Source: Nannocystis punicea (GTDB lineage: Bacteria > Myxococcota_A > Polyangia > Nannocystales > Nannocystaceae). Taken from it: a DNA stretch of 64,000 nucleotides. Each line of letters opens with the position of its first letter. Position 1 is the stretch's first letter. Below the pieces are notes generated by a model. It made no database searches. It was not told the origin of the DNA and saw only the letters and a program-made list of their open reading frames with translations. The translations under genes and the position numbers were made by a program. Below are positions 16,358 through 25,098 of this stretch, in pieces. Where the stretch lies: contig NZ_CP114040.1 of NCBI RefSeq assembly GCF_026965555.1, positions 3,472,001-3,536,000 of the forward strand, in the 5' to 3' direction.

Positions 16358-19300
16358 CAGCGGGTGGGGCGGTCGGGGAAGCCGGGCAGGAGGGCGCGGG
16401 CCATGCGGTCGGGGCGGCGGACGCCCTGCTCGCCGAGGGCGATGTCGGCGGCGGCGATGAGCTCCGCGCCCTTGTCGCCGCCGGTGAGCTCGCCGAGGCG
16501 GCGGCGGGCGGCGGCGGCGTAGAGGGCCATGTCGGCGGCGCGCAGGCCCGGCTCGGCCGCGCGCAGGCCGGCGAGGGCGCGGTCGTGCTGGCCGTGCACG
16601 GCGGCCAGGCCGGCGCCGACCAGCTCGCCGAGCGGGCGGGCCCAAGGAGCTGTCTCCAAGGCCAGGCGGCTGGCCTCGGTCTCGACCAGGCGGACCAGGC
16701 CGGCGCGCTCGCTGTCGCCGTGGTCGGAGATCAGGCGCAGCAGGGCGGCCTGGGCCCGCAGGAAGCCGAGCACGACGTGGGCCCACTGGCTGTGGAAGAG
16801 GAACGACGTCTCGAGGTCGGCGAACTCGCGCTCGACGCGGCCCCACGGCGCGGCCGGGTCGTCGCCGTAGAAGTCGACCAGCAGGTTGCCGACGAAGGTC
16901 CACAGCCGCGGCGGGCCCAGCGACTCCTCGGGCAGGCGCTGCTGGACGTAGCCGATCTCCGCGCGGGCCCGCGGCAGGTCGTCCTCGGCCAGCCAGTAGG
17001 CGACCTGCGGGCCGCCGCGCAGGAGGGCGTCGGACCAGCTGTCGTCGCGGTCGCGGGCCTCGGCGATGAAGGTCGCCAGGCGCTGGCCGACGACGCGCAG
17101 GTCGCCGAGCAGGAAGTGGGCGATCAGGCGGTGCGACTGGCCCGACACGATCTCGTAGTTGGTGCCGGTGCACTCGCTGCGCAGGATCTGCTCCGACTGC
17201 TCGAGCAGGACGATGCTCTCGCGCCAGCGGCCGAAGTGGAACGCCGCGATCCCGCGCGACAGCGCCAGGAGGCCGCGCGGCAGCGCCTCGGGGGTGCGCT
17301 GCAGCAGCGCCTGGGCGGCGCTGGCGAGCTTCTCGGTGCGGGCGCGGTCGGCCTCGCCGCCGGACGAGACGGCCGCGACCTCGGCCGCGAGCGCGCAGGC
17401 GGCGTGGTAGATGTTGCCTGTCTTGTAGGACAGGTTGAGATATCGGGCCTGGAACAGCGCGGTCAGCGGGAGGTCGTGCGCCGACAGGCTCGACGACAGG
17501 GTGCGGCACACGGCCAGGCGCACGAGGTCGTCGGGGTCGACGGTCTTCGGGTCGCGCTCGCGCAGGCCGAGGCCGCGCAGGCGCCAGCGGGCCCGCTCCC
17601 ACGCGAGGCTGGTGTGGAGGGCCCGGCTGGTGGCCGGCAGGCTCATGCCGGCGGCGGCCAGGACCTGGCGGATCGTCGCCATGCCCTCCGGCAATTGACC
17701 GGCGCGGAGGAACTGCTCGCCGGCGCGGCGGCGCAGCTCGAGCGCGCGGGCCGGCGGCTCGGAGGCGGCTGCCTCGAGGTACAGGCGAGCCGCCTTGACG
17801 CCGCGGCCGGCGTTGGCGAGCGCGTCGGCGAGGCGGACGCTGAGCTCGGCGCGGCCCTTGTCGCTGTGCGGCTTGAACTCGAGGGCGAGGCGGTAGAGGC
17901 GGGCCGCGCGGTCGAAGGCGAGGGCGGCGGCGGCCTGGTCGGCGGCCATCTGCGCGTAGTCGCCGGCGCGCTCCCACTCGCCGGCCTCGCGGTAGTGCAG
18001 GGCGAGGGTGTCGCTGTCGCGCTCGCCGTGGTTCTCCATGGCGAAGGCGAGGTCGCGGTGGCGGGCCTTGAGGTCGTCGGGCGCGAGGGCGGCGAGCACC
18101 AGCTCGCGCACGCGGTCGTGGTAGGTCTCGATGACCTCGCTGTCGCCGCTGCGGGTGAGGATGAGGTGCTCGCTGCGCAGGGTGGCGAGGGCGGAGTGGG
18201 TCTCGGGCAGGCCGGCGGCGGCGCCGGCGAGGCGGAGGTCGACGGGGCCGCCGGCGACCGCGGCGATCTCGAGCAGGCGCCGCGCGGGCTCGGGCAGGCC
18301 GTCGATGCGGGCCAGGAGCACGCGATCGAGGGTGACCTCGCCGCGCTCGCCGGGGCGCTCGCCGGTGGCCAGGAGGTGGCGCACCAGCTCGCTGACGAAC
18401 AGCGGGTTGCCCTGGGCCTCGCGCGCGACCTGGCGGGCCCGCGCGCGCAGGTTGGCGGGCAGGAGTGATTGCGCGAGGTCCTCGGCGTCGGCCTCCGAGA
18501 GCGGGCCGATGTGCAGCTCGCGGAGGTCGAGCTCGCCGCGGGCCGCCTCGCGCAGGGTCTTGAGCACCGCGCCGTTGTGGGCCTCGGTGCGGTAGCTGGC
18601 GATCAGCAGCAGCGCCGGCGCGTCGGGCGGGCGCAACAGGTCGGCGAGCAACGCGGCGCTGTCGCGATCGCCCCACTGCAGGTCGTCGATGTGCAGCACC
18701 AGCGGGGCGCGGTCGGCCAGGCGCGCCAGCAACTCCTTGAGCGCCGCGAAGGCGCGGCGCCGCAGCTCACGCGGGTCGGGGATGTCGACCGAACGCCGCG
18801 GCGCCTGGGTGACGGCCTTGACCCGCTGCAGCACCGGGAACACGCGGGCGAGGGCGTGGACGTCGCGCGGCATCAGCTCGGCGACCTTGGCCTCGGGCAG
18901 GCGCAGGAGGTGCTTGGCGAGCGCGTCGATCAGCGAGTCGAGCGCCTTGAACGACACCGACTCGCGCTCGTAGCAGCGACCGGCGAGCACCACCGCGGGG
19001 CCGCGCTGCAGGCGGGCCAAGAACTCGCGCACCAGGGCGCTCTTGCCCATGCCGCTGCGGCCGTAGACCTGGACGAGGGCGGCGCGGCCCTTCTGCGTGG
19101 CGGCGGCGGCGTCCTGCAGGGCGCGCAGCTGGGCCTCGCGGCCGACGAAGAGGTCGCGCTCCTGGCCGACCGAGGTGCGCGGGCGGATGCCGGTCGGGCC
19201 GCTGCCGACGCGCTGCAGCACCTCGGCGCTGCCGGGGCGGGCCTTGGGGTCGCGGCTGAGGAGCGCGAGGCACAGCTCCTCGAGGTCCTTGGGCAGGCCC

Positions 19301-20172
19301 GAGACGATGCTCGAAGGGACAGGTGCGTCCCGCTCCTGCTTGGCGATCATGATCTTCAGGCCCTTGCCCTTGAACGGCAGCTCGCCGGTCAGCGCCTGGA
19401 AGACCATCACGCCGACGGCGTACCAGTCGGAGGCGGTCGAGGCCGGCTGACCGCCGGCCTGCTCGGGCGAGATGTACGCCGGCGTGCCGACCACGCCGCC
19501 GGCCTCGGTGCTGCGCACGGTCTCGGTGATCGAGTCGCTGACCAGGCCGAAGTCGAGGATGATGAGCCGGCCCTCGCGGGTGATGAGGACGTTCGACGGC
19601 TTGATGTCGCGGTGCAGCTTGCCGGCGGCATGCAGCGCGCCGAGGCCGGCCGCGAGCTGGCGCAGCGCGGCCCGCAGGCGCTCCCAGCCCTGCTCGCGCT
19701 CGGCGGCGAGGGCCGCGGGATCGGCGTCGGCGCCGTCGTCGGCCTCGCCGCGCACGTACTCGACGAACTCGAGGCCGTCGATGTACTCCATCGTGAAGAA
19801 GATCTGCTCGCCCTCGAAGAACAGCTCGTGCAGCTGGATGACGTTCGGGTGGGCGACGTCGGCGAGGGCCCGGAACTCGCGCTTGAACCGGTACAGCGCG
19901 CCCGGGCTGACGTTGAGCAGGGTCTTCAGCGCGACCGGGTGGGCCCGCTCGCGATCGATGGCCTCGTACACCACGCCCATGCCGCCGGCGCCGACGCGGC
20001 GGACGATGTTGAAGCGCTTGTCGGCGGCGAAGCTGACGAACTGGGCGCTCTCGCCCGGATCCGGCTCGCGCGGCTGCGACGGCGCGCTCTTGCCGTCTCC
20101 GGTGAGGTCGTCGCCCGAGCGGAACGACATCGCCTCCTCGAGCGACAGCTGCGTGTTGTCGTCGCGACTCAC
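16357..20172 (-). CDS. Ser/Thr kinase fused to AAA ATPase and helical repeat region (PknK/MalT-like)
   Basis: 1271-aa cytoplasmic signalling protein. Residues about 55-315 form a protein kinase: VGAGGMGVVYEA, VALKTL, LHRDIKPSNVLI, ILDFGLVSD and SPEQAGG. It continues into an ORC1/AAA_16-type ATPase with Walker A VYGRSGMGKSAL (about 365-376) and Walker B LVLHIDDLQWGD, then about 600 residues of helical, TPR-like sequence. The same order occurs in myxobacterial kinase-ATPase proteins related to PknK. It is divergent from the thiolase gene with a 228-bp shared upstream region. A single repeat half-pair (GCTCGAAGGGACAGGTGCG, near 19310) lies in the kinase coding part. The start ATG (20172) is well supported by the N-terminal sequence. 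Confidence 0.93.
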   Translation of the reverse strand: MSRDDNTQLSLEEAMSFRSGDDLTGDGKSAPSQPREPDPGESAQFVSFAADKRFNIVRRVGAGGMGVVYEAIDRERAHPVALKTLLNVSPGALYRFKREFRALADVAHPNVIQLHELFFEGEQIFFTMEYIDGLEFVEYVRGEADDGADADPAALAAEREQGWERLRAALRQLAAGLGALHAAGKLHRDIKPSNVLITREGRLIILDFGLVSDSITETVRSTEAGGVVGTPAYISPEQAGGQPASTASDWYAVGVMVFQALTGELPFKGKGLKIMIAKQERDAPVPSSIVSGLPKDLEELCLALLSRDPKARPGSAEVLQRVGSGPTGIRPRTSVGQERDLFVGREAQLRALQDAAAATQKGRAALVQVYGRSGMGKSALVREFLARLQRGPAVVLAGRCYERESVSFKALDSLIDALAKHLLRLPEAKVAELMPRDVHALARVFPVLQRVKAVTQAPRRSVDIPDPRELRRRAFAALKELLARLADRAPLVLHIDDLQWGDRDSAALLADLLRPPDAPALLLIASYRTEAHNGAVLKTLREAARGELDLRELHIGPLSEADAEDLAQSLLPANLRARARQVAREAQGNPLFVSELVRHLLATGERPGERGEVTLDRVLLARIDGLPEPARRLLEIAAVAGGPVDLRLAGAAAGLPETHSALATLRSEHLILTRSGDSEVIETYHDRVRELVLAALAPDDLKARHRDLAFAMENHGERDSDTLALHYREAGEWERAGDYAQMAADQAAAALAFDRAARLYRLALEFKPHSDKGRAELSVRLADALANAGRGVKAARLYLEAAASEPPARALELRRRAGEQFLRAGQLPEGMATIRQVLAAAGMSLPATSRALHTSLAWERARWRLRGLGLRERDPKTVDPDDLVRLAVCRTLSSSLSAHDLPLTALFQARYLNLSYKTGNIYHAACALAAEVAAVSSGGEADRARTEKLASAAQALLQRTPEALPRGLLALSRGIAAFHFGRWRESIVLLEQSEQILRSECTGTNYEIVSGQSHRLIAHFLLGDLRVVGQRLATFIAEARDRDDSWSDALLRGGPQVAYWLAEDDLPRARAEIGYVQQRLPEESLGPPRLWTFVGNLLVDFYGDDPAAPWGRVEREFADLETSFLFHSQWAHVVLGFLRAQAALLRLISDHGDSERAGLVRLVETEASRLALETAPWARPLGELVGAGLAAVHGQHDRALAGLRAAEPGLRAADMALYAAAARRRLGELTGGDKGAELIAAADIALGEQGVRRPDRMARALLPGFPDRPTR

Positions 20173-20400
20173 GACCCCGGCAGGTTAGCTCCGCCGCTGC
20201 CCGCGCGGAACCCAATCCGCGCCGACGCGGGTGCCCGGGCGCCGGCGCGGCGGTGCGTCGGCGGCCGCGCGGCAAGCGGAGCCGGCCGCTGCGGCGCGGC
20301 GTGTGACCGTCCTCCGCCCGGCTGTCGCGCGGTTCGCGTGAGCGAGCGCAACTGAAACGTGTCCTGAGCCCGCGGGCGGTCGTGATAACCCCCAAGGGAC

Positions 20401-21612
<1,212 letters not shown>

Positions 21613-21674
21613 GCGAGCGGCGCTGCGCGCATGTTTGTTGGCGGCCTGACCGCCGCGGCCTATCGTCGGCTCCA

Positions 21675-22229
21675 ATGCGAAAGAACATCGTAGCTGGCCT
21701 CGCCTGCGTCCTCCTCGCCATGCCCGCCTGCACCGGCAGCAGCGGCGACACCGACACCGACAACACGCCGAACACCACCGACGGTGCCACCGCGAACGAC
21801 ACGACCGCGGGTGAGACGCCGACGACCACCGAGACCGGCGGCATCGTCTGCGAGCCGGCCCCGGCCGGCGGCGTCGGCGGCGTGATGAGCGAGTTCGGCG
21901 CCCCCTGCACCACCGACGACGAGTGCGTCACGATCCTCGGCGAGGGCGGCGTGTGCCTCACGGACATCCTCGAGCTCTACGATCTGCCCTGCGGCTACTG
22001 CAGCAAGCTGTGCGAGCTGCCGCCGCAGACCGCCTACGTGCCCGACGACATGATCTGCGGCGAGGGCGTGACCTGCATCGGCGCCGACATGTACTTCGAG
22101 GGCTGCGTCGTCGAGTGCCAGGACAACGCCGACTGTCCGCGCGAGGGCTACGAGTGCCGCATCATGCCGACCATCGGCCAGCCGATGGACCCGAAGTTCT
22201 GCCTGATGAAGGACGAGTTCATGCGGTGA
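21675..22229 (+). CDS. Small Cys-rich lipoprotein
   Basis: 184 aa. Signal MRKNIVAGLACVLLAMPAC is followed by a TDTDNTPNTTDG linker and a compact Cys-rich domain with paired motifs FGAPCTTDDECVTILGEGGVCL and CGYCSKLCELP, CGEGVTCIGADMYFEGCVVECQDNADCPREGYEC. These resemble the spaced-Cys modules common in myxobacterial surface lipoproteins. No catalytic motif is visible. The ATG at 21675 is chosen because the upstream open frame overlaps the thiolase gene out of frame. The stop codon is followed within 4 bp by the 14-bp repeat array. Confidence 0.85.
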   Translation: MRKNIVAGLACVLLAMPACTGSSGDTDTDNTPNTTDGATANDTTAGETPTTTETGGIVCEPAPAGGVGGVMSEFGAPCTTDDECVTILGEGGVCLTDILELYDLPCGYCSKLCELPPQTAYVPDDMICGEGVTCIGADMYFEGCVVECQDNADCPREGYECRIMPTIGQPMDPKFCLMKDEFMR

Positions 22230-22232
22230 GGA

Positions 22233-22302
22233 CATGTCCTGAGGGGCATGTGCGAAGGGGCATGTCCAAGGAGGCATGTCCGTGAGGCCATGGCCGGCGC
22301 CG
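22233..22302. repeat. 14-bp-period repeat array (5 units) spanning a gene start
   Basis: CATG at 22233, 22247, 22261, 22275 and 22289, exactly every 14 bp. The ATG of the fourth unit is the apparent start codon of the homocysteine S-methyltransferase gene, and AAGGAGG of the third unit precedes it by one base. Confidence 0.92.
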
Positions 22303-23229
22303 GCCCTGCTCGACGGGGCGATGGGCACGGAGCTCGAGCGCCGCGGCGCGCGCATGGACGTGCCGCTGTGGTCGGCGCACGCGCTGATCGAGGCGCCGGA
22401 GGTGGTGCGGCAGGTCCACCTCGACTACCTCCGCGCCGGCGCGCAGGTGATCACGACCGACACGTTCCGCACGCACGCGCGCAACCTGGCCGCGGGCGGC
22501 CGGGCGCACGAGGCGGCGGCGCTGACCCGCCTGGCGGTGACTCTGGCCCGCGAGGCGCGGGAGCAATTCGCGGCGGAGGACGCGGAGGTCGCCAAGGGGG
22601 CGCGGATCGCCGGATCGATGAGCCCGCTCGAGGACTGCTTCCGCCCGGCCGATTCGCCCGGCAGCCGCGCGGGACCCGAGCACCGGGAGATGGCCGAGAC
22701 GCTGGCGGCCGCCGGCTGCGACCTGCTGCTGGTCGAGACGATGGGCCGCGTCGACGAGGCGGTGGCGGCCGTGCAGGCCGGGCAGGGGCTCGGCCTGCCG
22801 GTGTGGCTGGCGGTGGTGTGCCGCGAGGACGGGCGCATGCTCGCCGGCGAGTCGCTCGAGCAGCTGGTGGCCGGGCTGCGCGGGCTCGAGCTGCAGGCGC
22901 TGCTGGTCAACTGCACGGAGCTGAAATTTTTGCCCGCGGCGATCCCGGCGCTGGTGGCCGCGGCTGGCGCAACGGACATGCTCCTCGGGACCTATCCGCA
23001 CACCGGGCACGCGGAGCCGGGCCGGTTCGTGACCCATGCGGTGACCGCCGAGGCGTTCGCGGGCGAGGTCGCGGCGCTGGCGCGAGCTGCCGGGCTGCAG
23101 CTGGTCGGCTCGTGCTGCGGCTCGACGCCGGGGTGGACCGCGGCGCTGGGACGCGAGCTGTACCAGGGGACAGGCGAGCGCGAGGCGGCGAGGGCGGCGC
23201 TGGCCGCGGCGGTGCCGCGGCGGGCGTGA
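22276..23229 (+). CDS. Homocysteine S-methyltransferase family protein
   Basis: 317-aa zinc-dependent methyltransferase (Pfam S-methyl_trans type) that transfers a methyl group, typically from S-methylmethionine or betaine, to homocysteine to make methionine. Conserved elements are LLDGAMGTELERRG, GAQVITTDTFRTH, ETMGRVDEAVAAV, the first zinc Cys in LLVNCTE (about residue 213) and the paired zinc Cys in VGSCCGSTPGW (about 280). The start ATG lies inside a 14-bp repeat unit; no later start leaves the DGAMGT motif intact. AAGGAGG is only one base upstream, an unusually short spacing. It is co-directional with the preceding lipoprotein gene. Confidence 0.9.
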   Translation: MSVRPWPAPALLDGAMGTELERRGARMDVPLWSAHALIEAPEVVRQVHLDYLRAGAQVITTDTFRTHARNLAAGGRAHEAAALTRLAVTLAREAREQFAAEDAEVAKGARIAGSMSPLEDCFRPADSPGSRAGPEHREMAETLAAAGCDLLLVETMGRVDEAVAAVQAGQGLGLPVWLAVVCREDGRMLAGESLEQLVAGLRGLELQALLVNCTELKFLPAAIPALVAAAGATDMLLGTYPHTGHAEPGRFVTHAVTAEAFAGEVAALARAAGLQLVGSCCGSTPGWTAALGRELYQGTGEREAARAALAAAVPRRA

Positions 23230-23274
23230 GCGCGGCACCGCGTGCATCGCCGGGCCGGCTGCACGGGTGACGTT

Positions 23275-23343
23275 GTGTCTTTGGAGACAGGTGGCGCGCC
23301 GCGCTCGGACGGGCGAACTCGGGTGTCTCTCAGGACAGGTCGT
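23275..23343. repeat. Two 14-bp-family pairs 3' of the methyltransferase gene
   Basis: TGTGTCTTTGGAGACAGG and TGTCTCTCAGGACAGG, each a 14-bp-phased inverted pair, lie between convergent genes. Confidence 0.65.
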
Positions 23344-23395
23344 CCGCGCCGGCGCAGCGCTGTCGCTCGCAACAGGGGCTCGCGGGCGGGCGCGC

Positions 23396-24157
23396 TCAGC
23401 CAAATTTGCGCACCCGCTCGAGCGCGTCCTCGAGGGTCGCTGCGGTGGCCAGGTGGGTGAGCGCGCCGGAGCTGGCGACCAGCAGCTGCGCGAGCGCCGG
23501 GGACACGCCGGCCAGCAGGCACTGCGCGCCGAGCAGGCGGGCGGCGGCGGCGGTGCGGCCGAGGTAGTCGGCGACGCGCTCGTCGGCGTCGACCAGGCCG
23601 GTGACGTCGAGGATCAGCGCGTGCGCCCGCTGCTCGGTGATCGCGGCGAGCACGGTCTCGGTCAGGTTCTGCACGCGGGCGGCGTAATAGTGACCGACCA
23701 GCGGCACGACCAGCACGCCGGCAGCCACCCGCAGGACGGGCGTGGGGAAGTTGCGCTCGGTCATGGCGGCCGGGGCGAGCCCGGCGGCGACGCTGGCCTG
23801 GGCGGTGAGGTCGACGACCACGCCGATGCTGTAGCGGACGCCGGCGATCTGCGTGACGTGGACGGACATGTGGATCGGCGTGCGCTTGCCGGTCTCGAGG
23901 CCCATCGCCGAGAACTCGTAGTGCTCGGGGACCGCCTCGCCGGCGATCCGCCGGCGGTAGCGGTCGACGACGAAGTCGCGGTCCTCGGGGGCGATGAAGC
24001 GGACGAAGCTCTGGCCCAGCGCCTTTTCCATCGGACACTCGCACAGGCTCACGAACTTGTCGTTGCACCACTGCAGCACGCCGTCCTGCATCACGTACAG
24101 CGCGATGGGGAGGTGCTCCAAGAGCGCGAGGACCCGGGTCGCGTCGAGCGAGACCAT
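23396..24157 (-). CDS. PAS-STAS protein (RsbR-like stressosome component)
   Basis: 253 aa. The N-terminal PAS domain (about 5-120: LLEHLPIALYVMQDGVLQWCNDKFVSL, FIAPEDRDFVVDRYRRR, GVVVDLTAQ) is followed by a STAS domain (about 140-250: FPTPVLRVAAGVLVVPLVGHYYAARVQNLTETVLAAI, ALILDVTGL). The architecture matches RsbR-type co-antagonists and other PAS-STAS sensors. The conserved phospho-acceptor Ser/Thr position in this type of STAS domain falls at LDVTGL, so regulation by a partner kinase is plausible; none is adjacent. The start ATG 24157 excludes an upstream extension made of repeat DNA. Confidence 0.85.
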   Translation of the reverse strand: MVSLDATRVLALLEHLPIALYVMQDGVLQWCNDKFVSLCECPMEKALGQSFVRFIAPEDRDFVVDRYRRRIAGEAVPEHYEFSAMGLETGKRTPIHMSVHVTQIAGVRYSIGVVVDLTAQASVAAGLAPAAMTERNFPTPVLRVAAGVLVVPLVGHYYAARVQNLTETVLAAITEQRAHALILDVTGLVDADERVADYLGRTAAAARLLGAQCLLAGVSPALAQLLVASSGALTHLATAATLEDALERVRKFG

Positions 24158-24414
24158 GCCGGACGATATAGCCGAGCCGCTCGGCCGCGGCATGGCGTGG
24201 AAGCGCGCAGCCGCGATCCGCCTGCTGCAATTCGTCGCAGCTCGGTCCGCCCCCGAGGACCGCGTTTTGCGGACCGTGCCGCGACGTCGGCGGGAGGTGC
24301 GGTCGCCGACCGACATCCGGCTCGCCCTCTCTCGACCTTCACGCGCCGGGCCGACGCCCGTGCGATCCGCACGGGCGATCGCCGGCGGCGGCAGATCTCG
24401 AGAACATGCCGGAA

Positions 24415-25015
24415 AGGACATGTTGGGCGGTGGAGCCGGGTCCGCCCGGGCTCGCCGCGGACCGAAGCGACGCACATGTCGAAAGAGACATGTCGTGGCG
24501 CGGGGCGAACGCGAGCGATGCTCACGGTGGACGATGACGTGCACATGATGACGAGACGCGAAGCGAAGTCAGCAATGTTCGTCTCGGGCCGGGGCGCGCG
24601 GATGTCCGAAGAGACATGTCGTTGCGCGGGCGAACGCAGCGATGCTCCCGGGCCGAGGACGCGCACATGTCGGCCTGGCGTGGGGCTCGAAGGCAATGCT
24701 CGCTCGGGCTGACGACAAGCACATGTCGGAAGAGACATGTCGTGGCGGGGCGAACGCAGCGATGCTCCCGGGCCGAGGACGCACACATGCCGGCGTGGCG
24801 CGGGGCTCGGAGGCAATTGCTCGATCGGGCTGACGACAAGCACATGTCGGAAGAGACATGTCGTGGCGGGGCGAACGCAGCGATGCTCCCGGGCCGAGGA
24901 CGCGCACATGCCGGCGTGGCGCGGGGCTCGGAGGGCCGAGGATACGAACATGTCGGAAGAGACATGTCGTGGCTCGGGTGAAGATCGCACCATGTCGAAG
25001 GAGACATGTCGCTGC
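24415..25015. repeat. 121-bp tandem repeat containing 14-bp-family palindromes
   Basis: A spacer unit starting CATGTCGGAAGAGACATGTC, then a GGCGAACGCAGCGATGCTCC block and a GGACGCGCACATGCCGGCGT block, repeats with a 121-bp period (ATG at 24602, 24723, 24844). A shortened copy follows at 24950 (106 bp), and diverged copies lie at 24475 and 24991. Each unit carries the CATG-n10-CATG palindrome. It fills the gap between the PAS-STAS and TPR-kinase genes (24158-25098); no gene is supported there, although open frames run through it. Confidence 0.9.
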
Positions 25016-25098
25016 GGCGCGAGAGCCGAGCGCTCGCTGCGGTCGCGCGCGAGGGCTCGATCCCGGCAAAAGACGCGGCTCGTCAGGCGGCGTCGGTC

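Noticed and set aside
16345..18468. 707-codon plus-strand open frame
   Set aside because: Exactly antisense to the kinase-ATPase gene, Ala/Gly/Arg-rich and without any recognised motif.
24602..25015. CRISPR-like array
   Set aside because: Direct repeats are about 121 bp with no unique spacers of constant length and no cas genes nearby.
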